This document shows, one piece after another, positions 36,417 through 44,426 of a stretch of 64,000 nt of DNA (positions are counted from its first letter, which is position 1; each line of letters starts with the position of its first letter). The notes under the pieces were generated by a model. That model made no database searches. It was not told where the DNA came from and saw only the letters and a list, made by a program, of their open reading frames with translations. Source of the stretch: Methanomicrobium sp. W14 (GTDB lineage: Archaea > Halobacteriota > Methanomicrobia > Methanomicrobiales > Methanomicrobiaceae). The translations under genes and the position numbers were made by a program. The stretch spans positions 124,001 through 188,000 of the forward strand of contig NZ_JAGGMM010000002.1 of the NCBI RefSeq assembly GCF_017875315.1, given 5' to 3'.

Positions 36417-36640
36417 CCCCAAAGACCTCATCGAAGAAGTGATACTTCTTTGTGGATTTATCAGCCACTTTGCAATCTGCAATTATTTTTTTTACATCCC
36501 AGTTTTCATCACCTGGTGTTTCTAATACCTGATCTGCCATATTTGACAGGGAATCGTAGGACTGGCCGACCTTCCGCAATCTGGAAAGTTTCATCCGTGT
36601 CTCATGGCTTATCGTTATCGTTTCACCATCGGTTGCTATT
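36409..36640 (-). CDS. RelB/VapB-like antitoxin of a decayed toxin-antitoxin pair
   Basis: From ATG 36594 the frame encodes 61 residues (MKLSRLRKVGQSYDSLSNMA and the acidic end KKYHFFDEVFGDV). The same frame continues upstream with TDGETITISHETR, the usual beta-strand and start of helix of an RHH/VapB-type antitoxin, which lacks an ATG/GTG/TTG. The stop overlaps the start of the broken toxin. Either the start is unusual or the antitoxin too is decaying. Confidence 0.55.
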
Positions 36641-36744
36641 GTGATTATTATTAATACAAGATGATTTTAGACTTTTTGTGTGACTAAAGTTTAGCGATAT
36701 AGTATTCGGGTCTCTTCCGGGTAGTGTCTAAAATTAATTACTGA

Positions 36745-36936
36745 CGCATTTCTTTCGATTTAATAGGCAGCTTCAACACTATACTTATTGAAGAGATATC
36801 CTCTGACCCTTCATATGACAGCTCCATGTTCTTCCCTGAGTTCTGGGATTTTGTCGAAATGTTCACTGAACCTTTTACTGAAAAGGATAAACTAGTGGAA
36901 AACCGGGCGATTGTCCGGTTCCACCGACTTTTATAA
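36745..36936 (+). pseudogene. C-terminal gene remnant without a start
   Basis: An open frame of 63 codons with protein-like composition (SFNTILIEEISSDPSYDSSM, FFPEFWDFVEMFTEPF, VRFHRLL then stop) and no start codon ahead of it. It contains an AACCGG/CCGGTT hairpin near the end. It is probably the tail of a gene truncated during rearrangement. Parent family not recognised. Confidence 0.35.
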
Positions 36937-36966
36937 TCTTTGCTGTCTCTTTTTCAGAAAAAAAGA

Positions 36967-37656
36967 TTATTGATATTTGTCGAGCCATTCCTTTCTTTGT
37001 ATTTCGTATTCTTTAAGGTCAGTGTCTTTTTCCGGGTCGTTGAACCATGTCTTAGTCCTTGCCCGTGAATCCGGCCTTGCAAGAAGTTTAAGCGCCTCTG
37101 TCTCCTCTTCGCTTCCGGATTTTATGACCCTGCCATGTAGTTTCACGACTTCCGGAGAGTCTTTTTCGTCAAGTGCGGACAGGAATACCCAGCCTCCCGT
37201 CTCAGAATACTTCTCCATTTTCTCCGCAAGATTCTTCATCTTTGTGTCATATTTCCCGGAATCAAGAGTTCTCTGCCTGTCAAATTCTTCAAGCTGTTCT
37301 TCGTTTAAAAGGATCTTTTTCTTGTCAGAAGTCCTTGTCCTGACAAAGATATCTGCATTGCAGTACGGGCATGGCATCTTTTTCTGCGGAAAGCTTTCAA
37401 GGCTTTTTTTGCATGACGGGCAGACAGCGTCGGGATTTCCGGCGGGAGTATAGTCCCGGTAGCCTGCATCCGAGATAAGCTCTTCAATGTATTTGCTGTA
37501 ATCTCTTTTTACCGTTACTTTTACCGCTTTATCAGGCCCGGATTTTTTTGAAGTTTCTTCCCGCTGTTTAACATTCTCCGGTTTCGGGCTGACTGTCTTT
37601 ATTGGTTCCTCCTTTTTGGGAAGGATGGCTTCTTTGATTATTTGTAATATTCCCAT
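36967..37656 (-). CDS. Zinc-ribbon protein of unknown function
   Basis: A 229-residue soluble protein. A Lys/Pro-rich N-terminal linker (10-50) leads to a zinc ribbon with Cys79, Cys82, Cys96 and Cys99 (CPSCKKSLESFPQKKMPCPYC). The segment after it (ILLNEEQLEEFDRQ) is helical. The C-terminal half (140-229) includes GGWVFLSALDEKDSPEVVKL and SRARTKTWFNDPEKD, not recognised. The ribbon suggests nucleic-acid or protein contact. It lies beside gene remnants but has normal composition. Confidence 0.7.
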   Translation of the reverse strand: MGILQIIKEAILPKKEEPIKTVSPKPENVKQREETSKKSGPDKAVKVTVKRDYSKYIEELISDAGYRDYTPAGNPDAVCPSCKKSLESFPQKKMPCPYCNADIFVRTRTSDKKKILLNEEQLEEFDRQRTLDSGKYDTKMKNLAEKMEKYSETGGWVFLSALDEKDSPEVVKLHGRVIKSGSEEETEALKLLARPDSRARTKTWFNDPEKDTDLKEYEIQRKEWLDKYQ

Positions 37657-37722
37657 AGCAATTTCTGAATTAGTATTAATTGAGGATAATAGTTTCCTAT
37701 AAAAAGAGTGTAAATTATTTAA

Positions 37723-38496
37723 TCAGCCGAATATTCCGCCGAACAGACCCCTGTCCTCTGCTTCAGCGGCTGACATCTCCTGCAGCCTGTTCTGTTCCTG
37801 TTCAAGAACTTTTATCTGGGCCTCAATCATTTCCTTAAGCTCTTCATCACAGTCACAGTCGTTTAAAACTGTGTTCAGGTTTTGTATTCTCTCCATGTTC
37901 CCGGCAGCTTTTTCCCGGATGTATCCGGCCGAATCACTGTCTCCCCCGAATAAAAATCTTGACACTGAGTCCCTGTTCTGTATTTTCTCCTCGGCATTGT
38001 ACTGGGCAGCAAGGGAATTGTTGAACTCCTCTGCAATGGATGAGATCTGGCTTCCTATGCCTCCTGATATATTTCCTGCAAGAAGAAGCGTTAAAACAGC
38101 AGTTCTGACAGTGTTCTGGTTTTTAAACCTGTTATTTGTCTCTGAACCTGAAACATTGGCGGATTCGTTCTGCATAAGTTTAATCTGTTCTTTGATCTCC
38201 AATTGTTGTTCCCTGTAGGAAGTCAGGTTTTTTGACGTTTTGTTGCTCTGTCCTAAGGATTCGTTTGCTTTACCTGGGGCAGCGGCAGCTGCGTTTGGTG
38301 CTGATGACCTGTTTGCCTGGGAAATGTTTGTGTATTTATCGCTTATTACAGCCGGTCTGTTGTCTGAGGCCAGTGCAGCAGCACTGTTTTGCTGGCTTCC
38401 CGCCGAATTGCCGCTGTTTTTTGCATCGACCGCAGTAACTGCGGTGATCAGTGCGGCAATTATAATAAATGCTATTATCCTTTTCATCCGGATCAA
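37723..38496 (-). CDS. Secreted coiled-coil protein, unknown
   Basis: A 257-residue exported protein: signal peptide at the start (MKRIIAFIIIAALITAVTAV from Met4), then a low-complexity Ala/Ser/Asn stretch (27-90) with several NxS/T sequons that AglB could glycosylate. A helical region with heptads follows (YREQQLEIKEQIKLMQNES; ERIQNLNTVLND; AQIKVLEQEQNRLQEM). A mid-protein hydrophobic segment (TVRTAVLTLLLAGNISGGIG) could be a membrane helix. Family not recognised; surface location is well supported. Confidence 0.7.
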   Translation of the reverse strand: MIRMKRIIAFIIIAALITAVTAVDAKNSGNSAGSQQNSAAALASDNRPAVISDKYTNISQANRSSAPNAAAAAPGKANESLGQSNKTSKNLTSYREQQLEIKEQIKLMQNESANVSGSETNNRFKNQNTVRTAVLTLLLAGNISGGIGSQISSIAEEFNNSLAAQYNAEEKIQNRDSVSRFLFGGDSDSAGYIREKAAGNMERIQNLNTVLNDCDCDEELKEMIEAQIKVLEQEQNRLQEMSAAEAEDRGLFGGIFG

Positions 38497-38662
38497 TCCT
38501 GTTTTTGTTAATTTAATTATGTTAATCGGCCTTTGTGGTATATAGATGTTTCAGTTTTTTTTGAAATTAGGATCTCGTGGTTAGAGCAGAAAAGTCCAAA
38601 TTTATTTTTTTGCTCTGCCTGTTTGTTTGGAAAATAAAGCCTGAAAATCTCCTGGCCGGAGA

Positions 38663-38944
38663 GTGTCAGGTATAGAACCGGATGAAGATATCCCGCAAAA
38701 CCTTGAAATATACGCTGGCATGCTCCTTTTAAAGGTCTTTTATAGCCTTATAGAAAACCCGGTCCGCCACGGGGGCAGCCTGACGAACTGGGCTTTCGGA
38801 AAAAACACAGGCCTGGGCCTATTTTTAGTATTGGAAATACTTTCAATAACAAAGATTGCGATAACGGAGACAGGAAAAGAGGGAGAAGGTTCAAGGTTTG
38901 AAACGGCGCTTCACGGGGGTGGATACAGGTTTGAAAAGAAATAA
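38663..38944 (+). pseudogene. Histidine-kinase ATPase domain remnant with internal deletion
   Basis: Reads LEIYAGMLLLKVFYSLIENPVRHGG (N-box, with Asn and Arg-His kept), then jumps straight to FGKNTGLGLFLVLEILSIT (G2 region) and GSRFETALHGGGYRF. The G1 box DxGxG and the F-box between them are missing, so the domain cannot bind ATP normally. No sensor or His-phosphoacceptor part is present upstream. It is a broken sensor-kinase fragment. Confidence 0.7.
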
Positions 38945-39076
38945 GAAAAAATGAATTAAATCCGTTTTTTGTATCCGTTAAACTTAGGGTGTTTTCCCGG
39001 GAGAAGTCCGTGTTTTGCCGCCATTCCTGCTGCCGGATATGGCTCTGTTAAAAAAAGGATATTTCATGTTTATTTT

Positions 39077-40057
39077 CTATTTATTGATTTCACCGCCATT
39101 TTTGTCCCTGAAAAAATATTTGTATATTCTGAAAGAACATGCATAGATGGCAAACAGGTATACCAGAAATCCGATGACTCCCAGGGATGAGCTTAAGAAA
39201 CTGTCAGAATGCGAAGATTCGCCTGTATCCCCGTAAGGGCCGTAGTTTACTCCCGACTGAGTGGTAAAGGTGGCGCTGAAGGGTACCGACGGAATGATGT
39301 ATTTTTCACCGAGCGAGTACTCACCTGACATACTTCCCGAGCCGAAGTTTGTCTTCGTTGATTCTTTCAGCACAAGCCATGGTGAATGTTCAGTAGTGCT
39401 TTTGTCAACGACTGTTATTATATTTCCTGCGTAGTTGCCGTAAAAACGGGCTGCAGTGTGGTCTGTGACAGCGTTCTGCCCGAAAATTCTTATCATGTCA
39501 TCCCTTTGAACAGTAACGAAGTCGAGATAGGTTGCGTTTATGTCATATTTCCCGGGTGCAAGCAGGTACAACCTGTTTATGGAGTAGCCTTTTGTAAGAT
39601 TTTCTTCCGGAATTCCTGTTTTCCTGTCAACTACGGGCGTTATCCTCTCGGCGACAGTCACGGGGCTTATATTATATTCTCTTGAGCTCGTACCGTCGGT
39701 TTCGACTGCGTGGATGTAATCCCCCCTGTCAAAGAGGTATACGGAATAATTCCCTAGTTTTGCCATTCCTATGGGTATGTTTGATGAATATTCCGGGTTA
39801 TCTGACCCGAAAAGGTAATTTCCGGTCGCGTTGGGAACATTTCTCAGGTAGTCGTCATATGTCTCTATGCGGTTAAGCTCCAGGTGTGGAGGAGTGATGT
39901 TTTCAGCCTTGTAAATATCCACATATCCGCTGTAGGATGTGCCGAACGTAGTTTCCGCTGATGAATACATAAGTATTGAAAATACGGGGAATACTATGAG
40001 AATTACGAGAAGGACCACTGCAACGGAGGTGATAAGTTTTTCATATGAAGTTGTCAT
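39077..40057 (-). CDS. Two-helix surface-exposed membrane protein, unknown
   Basis: A 326-residue protein with an N-terminal anchor (about 10-32, SVAVVLLVILIVFPVFSIL), a large outside domain with several NxS/T sequons (for example NIT, NAT, NLT) and Tyr/Gly-rich beta pattern, and a C-terminal helix (about 290-312, SLGVIGFLVYLFAIYACSF). It is predicted to face outward between the two anchors. Family not recognised. It stands divergent from the transglutaminase-like gene. Confidence 0.68.
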   Translation of the reverse strand: MTTSYEKLITSVAVVLLVILIVFPVFSILMYSSAETTFGTSYSGYVDIYKAENITPPHLELNRIETYDDYLRNVPNATGNYLFGSDNPEYSSNIPIGMAKLGNYSVYLFDRGDYIHAVETDGTSSREYNISPVTVAERITPVVDRKTGIPEENLTKGYSINRLYLLAPGKYDINATYLDFVTVQRDDMIRIFGQNAVTDHTAARFYGNYAGNIITVVDKSTTEHSPWLVLKESTKTNFGSGSMSGEYSLGEKYIIPSVPFSATFTTQSGVNYGPYGDTGESSHSDSFLSSSLGVIGFLVYLFAIYACSFRIYKYFFRDKNGGEINK

Positions 40058-40393
40058 TATCTCTCTTTTATATGATCTATTTCAATTATATATATACTTT
40101 TTATATTATTCAATACGCTCGTGGAAATATGTTTTGCAGCAGAGAGATTTTTTATAAAGTTAATGAAAAACTGTTGGCAGAATTTTGCGCGATTATGTTT
40201 ATACCGGATTTTTAAGGCAGGAATCTCCGACAATTTTTTTATATTATAAAATTTTATTTTTAATAACGATGGATATTCTCTGTCAGTTAAAAGGCCGGTT
40301 TAAAAAAACCTGTGTTCATAATTAAAATATATTATTTAATCTGTTTTTTTGCCCCGTAGGGGCAAAGAAAAAGAGGGGAGATCTGGTTATTCA
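40058..40393. promoter_or_regulatory. Divergent intergenic region with a perfect hairpin
   Basis: About 335 AT-rich bases between divergent genes. TATA-like runs lie near 40085-40110 and 40325-40340. At 40348-40366, TTTGCCCC-GTA-GGGGCAAA is a perfect inverted repeat 28 bases before the transglutaminase ATG, possibly an operator or a leader hairpin. No coding sequence seen. Confidence 0.5.
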
Positions 40394-41185
40394 ATGACGC
40401 CTGCAACAGAAACAATATTAAGCATTTTATTTTTTGTAGCCGTAATTTTCGGAATCTACTATATAAGCGGATTTCTGGCAAAGAAAAGGTATCTTCGCAT
40501 AATAGCCACTTTCGCAATATTTACCGCTTTTATGGTAGTATCCGTAATTGTGATATACCCGGGGGGAACGTCTGAAAACGGCAGTTCCGCTTCGTTTTCA
40601 TTTACACATTATACTGACGGCGACCTGGCGGGACATGTATCCGAAGCGATGGACTATACCGACCCTGACCTGAGGAATGCTGCCCTTGGCATGATTGGAC
40701 AGCAGCACGGTGGAAACTACAACCTTCAGCAGGTGTGCGACGTTTATGATTACATGTACAAATACTGGGTTTATGTAAACGATCCAAACGGGTTTGAGTA
40801 CATGTCACCTGCAAGCGATTCGGTTAAGACTATGAAAGGTGACTGTGATGACTTTGCCATTCTTATGGGGTCTCTTGTCGAGGGTATAGGAGGCTCTTCA
40901 CGTATAATTATTGCCGAAAACGGTGAATCCGGTCATGCATATGCCGAAGTTTACATAGCTGACAATCCTGATACGCTTAAGGTTATGACTGACTCGCTTC
41001 GCAAAAGGTACGGCATGGCGGACTACTGCTTTCATGTCTCGACAGAGAACGGGAGAAAAAAATACTGGCTGAACCTTGACTGGACAGCCGGGCACCCGGG
41101 CGGAAGTTTTTTTGAAAATTCCGGGCAAGCTCTTATTATCAGGCCGGACGGGAAATACTCGGGGGAATATCTTGATGTATTGTAA
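40394..41185 (+). CDS. Membrane-anchored transglutaminase-like cysteine protease-fold protein
   Basis: A 263-residue protein with two N-terminal membrane helices (about 7-26 and 33-55) and a transglutaminase-like domain outside. The catalytic triad is visible: Cys in MKGDCDDFAILM, His in ESGHAYAEVYIA and Asp in YWLNLDWTAGHPG. Such domains act as peptidases or cross-linkers at the cell surface. The start at 40394 has GAGGGGAGA upstream. It is convergent with the tubulin/PEGA operon across 75 bases, so a link with it is possible but unproven. Confidence 0.87.
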   Translation: MTPATETILSILFFVAVIFGIYYISGFLAKKRYLRIIATFAIFTAFMVVSVIVIYPGGTSENGSSASFSFTHYTDGDLAGHVSEAMDYTDPDLRNAALGMIGQQHGGNYNLQQVCDVYDYMYKYWVYVNDPNGFEYMSPASDSVKTMKGDCDDFAILMGSLVEGIGGSSRIIIAENGESGHAYAEVYIADNPDTLKVMTDSLRKRYGMADYCFHVSTENGRKKYWLNLDWTAGHPGGSFFENSGQALIIRPDGKYSGEYLDVL

Positions 41186-41260
41186 CTAAAGTAACCGGGA
41201 TGAAACATTTTTTTATCTTTTATTTTAAACAAAATCTGTTTTTCTGATCTTTAAAGCCTG

Positions 41261-42874
41261 TCATTCTTCATCCTTTTCTTCAGGACTGCCCGGGTCTGAA
41301 GAGCCGGGCGTTATTTCCGGACCCTGTTCTTCGTCAGTGTGTTTTAAAGGCTCAATTGTGAAGGTCTCCTCGGTTTTGTCCTCGTATTTGCCGTATCTTT
41401 CCTTTATGGCCTGGAGGTGGACGGAGATAAGGTGAGCCCCGAAACTTCTGCCTGAAATGTTTATATTATGCCTGCCCGCTTCAGTAAAGTGCTCGACGGG
41501 CTCCCCGTCTATATAGACCGTGCATACGAAGGCTTTGTACGGCCCTTTTATGTCAGCCGTAACGTATGCCCTTTCACCTGCATATCCCTTCTTTTCGTTT
41601 TCAGGCGGTCTTATAATCTCGATTTTTATCCCGGATGAAACCCTGTGTTTTACGACATCTCCTGCAATGAAAAAGATGAAAACTGCGAGAATGAAGAGTG
41701 GTGATATGTAGATTACAATATTGTTGATGTTCGGGGAGATGTCGTCCTGATTTTTCACCCCGTCGGAGTCAACGTCGTACGCCGCCTCAATCGATTCTTT
41801 GGCATAGCCGATTGCAGCCTCGGAGTTCCCGCTGTTATAGCTCTCCTTTGATTTTTCAAGAAGATTCCGGGCCCTTTCGGGATTATACTCCGCGTTTGCA
41901 GTGACTGCATCTTCGGCTTTTTCTATCGCTTCAGGTGCCATAGAGACAAGGGTGTACGAGAGGGACGCCCCAAAAGGCCCGAGGTAAACCCGGTCTTCAA
42001 CGCTTTCGTACCCGAATTTTTCGACTGATAAATTGTGCGGGCCCTGTACGGCCGAAACCGTAACAGGACTTTCCCCGATGTTTTCTTCGTCAAGGTAGAC
42101 CTTTGCACCTGCCGGAGTGGTTGAAACCGAGAATGAAACCTTTGAAAGGTTTAAAATTACATTGACTTCAGAAATTTTTCTTGCCTCGACATCGACGATT
42201 CCCTCCCAGTCGTCATAGCCTTCCTTTTTGATAGTGACATTGTATGTCCCGGGTTCGGTTTCGTCAAGAGTCTTTTTCGTATCGCCAACGTACTCGCCGT
42301 TAAGGTAGATTTTTGCACCCGAAGGCCCGGATTCGAATACGATTCGTCCCTTCGTCGGCAGTGGCTCGAAGGTGTGGACGAGGGACTGCGACATATCCTC
42401 GTTGATTGTGACAGTTTTCTGGTAGTCGGTGTAGTTTTCAAGTGTCAGCAGAAAAGTATGCTGACCTGTCGGGACGTTGTAGAGTACGGTGTCCGATGTC
42501 CCGTAGTAATCGCCGTCAATGTAAATCTTTGCCCTTTTGGGTTTTGTTGTGACTGAAAATGCACCTCCTGTCGAAGCCTCCATGTCGTGGCTGAGTATTG
42601 TAGTCTGCCCTTCTTTTACCTCAAATATTTTTTCCCAGGTTTTGTAGCCGTCCATTTCAAGGCGGACGTAGTGGATGCCCGGAAAAACGCCCGTGATAAC
42701 CTGGTCGGTCTTGTTGATGTATTCGTCGTTTAAGTAAATGTCGGCGCCTTTTGGGTTTGAGGATATTGATATGCTCCCTTTCCCTGTTTCTGATAAGACC
42801 GGAGCTGCAAGATATAACAGGAGAAGAAGAAAGATTAATGCCGGTATTTTTTTATTCAGGGGGATATTTTTCAT
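41261..42874 (-). CDS. Surface protein with four PEGA domains and a membrane helix (last gene of tubulin-like operon)
   Basis: A 537-residue protein: signal peptide (1-28), then four PEGA repeats (about 33-98, 104-170, 175-241, 246-300) recognisable by GSISISSNPKGADIYLND, TTKPKRAKIYIDG, ESGPSGAKIYLNG and TTPAGAKVYLDEE. A helical segment (about 310-365) and a Ca-binding-like DVDSDGVKNQDD follow, then a membrane helix (about 384-406) and a C-terminal beta-rich domain. PEGA domains are surface beta-folds related to S-layer and glycan contacts. It is the last gene of the 41-50 kb operon and may link the cytoplasmic machine to the surface layer. Confidence 0.9.
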   Translation of the reverse strand: MKNIPLNKKIPALIFLLLLLYLAAPVLSETGKGSISISSNPKGADIYLNDEYINKTDQVITGVFPGIHYVRLEMDGYKTWEKIFEVKEGQTTILSHDMEASTGGAFSVTTKPKRAKIYIDGDYYGTSDTVLYNVPTGQHTFLLTLENYTDYQKTVTINEDMSQSLVHTFEPLPTKGRIVFESGPSGAKIYLNGEYVGDTKKTLDETEPGTYNVTIKKEGYDDWEGIVDVEARKISEVNVILNLSKVSFSVSTTPAGAKVYLDEENIGESPVTVSAVQGPHNLSVEKFGYESVEDRVYLGPFGASLSYTLVSMAPEAIEKAEDAVTANAEYNPERARNLLEKSKESYNSGNSEAAIGYAKESIEAAYDVDSDGVKNQDDISPNINNIVIYISPLFILAVFIFFIAGDVVKHRVSSGIKIEIIRPPENEKKGYAGERAYVTADIKGPYKAFVCTVYIDGEPVEHFTEAGRHNINISGRSFGAHLISVHLQAIKERYGKYEDKTEETFTIEPLKHTDEEQGPEITPGSSDPGSPEEKDEE

Positions 42875-42970
42875 CGCGGATTGCCTCCGGGTTTTTATGT
42901 TCCGGGAAGGGTTTGTCCTTATTGCGGGGCCTGTTATCAGGTATATTCTGTTTAGGTTTTTTTCTGTCCT

Positions 42971-44395
42971 TTATGCCGTCCGGTTCACTTCTTTTTTAAT
43001 AAACAGGCGGTATATACCGGAATTATTAATGAATGCGGTCGCCGAAGCATCCGAGATTTCAGGTGTTGAGTTTACCTGGCTCCATAAATATCCGGACTGG
43101 TTGTACTCCATCAGGAAGTACTCTTTTCCGGGCGTGTGTTCGGCAGTAAGCTCAAAGGATACGTTTCCGGGCTGCGTTACCGTTATCTCATAGGCGCTCC
43201 CGAAGCCCGAATACCCTTTGGGGGTGTTTCCGGGAGTCGAGTTGAGGCGGATTATTTCAACCGTCTGCGTCGTGTTCATGGGTATTGTTGCAGAAGGCGT
43301 TATATGAGTAATTGTTCCGGGGCTGGTCCTGCCGGAATCAAAAAAGCCGTTCTGGTATAAAAAAACCGCAAATACGGCTGCAAGTATGATTGTCGCGGCA
43401 ACAGACAGGGAAATAATCCTGACAATCCTTTTTTTTCTGTTCTCCATATGCTCTTCATATTCGAGCATCAGGCTTTCCCTGTCGTAGTCGTTTACTTTCC
43501 ATTTGGAGTATTCGGATTCGTCAGGCCTTTTTTGTCTGTTTTTGGTAACGGAGTCATATGATGACGGTGAAAACGATTCCTCTTTTGGTAATGCTGCACC
43601 GATATTTTCTTCCGAGACAAAGTCAGAAAAGAGGTGCATCTTTTCAGGTGAGCGCCTGTTGCATGTTTTAAACTCGTATAACAGTCTGTTTAGGGTATCT
43701 TTTTTTGTCTGGGCGCCTGAAACTCTTCTTATGACCTGAGGGTTTTGCGCAAATATTCCGATGCTTTTGTAGATACTTTCCCATTTTTTGTCTTCGACTG
43801 CACCTGTCCTGAGGTCTATGTCCCTTTTTCCGGGATATTTTTCGGCTACAAGAAGGTCTGCACCGTGAAAAGGGCGTTTTGAGACGGCAAACGTGTAACC
43901 TGAAGAGATATATGGAATAATTTTTCCGGAGACAGCGACAACGAAGTCAAACGATGACGAAAGGTTTTCCCCTATGCATACAACGTTTTTTGACAGGAGA
44001 AGTCTTCCTGCTGCGTAGTCGGCGGTTCCTGAATTCATGAATTCGTTAAAACCGGAGGTTTTAATCTCTTTTCCGGGTGGGTTTACGGTTTCATAGCCTG
44101 TCCCTGAGAGCCTTTCTTCAGCCCTGTCATAGAATTTTCTGATGAAGTCCGGATCAAATCCCCTGTAGAGGCTTCCTGTGAGGTCCCTTTTTTCAAGGTA
44201 GATGAATGTGTCAGGTCTCCTCCCCTTCTTCTGCACGTTTAGAGCCGTTCCCATCAGGAGAGTCCTGTTTTTTGTACTTATATACAAAGACGCCGAACTC
44301 TCGTCAAGCCTTTCCGCGAGGTTTACAGCGTAATCGTCACGCATCGTGCCTGCGATTGTTTCGCCGTCAGTTGTAAATATTCCAAATGAATCCAT
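42971..44395 (-). CDS. Single-pass membrane protein of the tubulin-like operon, unknown
   Basis: A protein of 474 residues when started at the ATG ending at 44395 (MDSFGIFTTDGETIAGTMRD), which has an AAGG site; the frame stays open further upstream. About 320 cytoplasmic residues with no known motif come first. A membrane helix (RIISLSVAATIILAAVFAVF) follows and an outside domain of about 110 residues has Thr-rich sequence, several sequons and VTQPGNVSFELTAEHTPG, like pre-peptidase C-terminal domains. The inside part might serve as adaptor or effector for the neighbouring GTPase. It lies 31 bases after the GTPase stop. Confidence 0.7.
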   Translation of the reverse strand: MDSFGIFTTDGETIAGTMRDDYAVNLAERLDESSASLYISTKNRTLLMGTALNVQKKGRRPDTFIYLEKRDLTGSLYRGFDPDFIRKFYDRAEERLSGTGYETVNPPGKEIKTSGFNEFMNSGTADYAAGRLLLSKNVVCIGENLSSSFDFVVAVSGKIIPYISSGYTFAVSKRPFHGADLLVAEKYPGKRDIDLRTGAVEDKKWESIYKSIGIFAQNPQVIRRVSGAQTKKDTLNRLLYEFKTCNRRSPEKMHLFSDFVSEENIGAALPKEESFSPSSYDSVTKNRQKRPDESEYSKWKVNDYDRESLMLEYEEHMENRKKRIVRIISLSVAATIILAAVFAVFLYQNGFFDSGRTSPGTITHITPSATIPMNTTQTVEIIRLNSTPGNTPKGYSGFGSAYEITVTQPGNVSFELTAEHTPGKEYFLMEYNQSGYLWSQVNSTPEISDASATAFINNSGIYRLFIKKEVNRTA

Positions 44396-44426
44396 TTTAA
44401 TAACCTTTTTTGGGGAGCCCTGCGGC

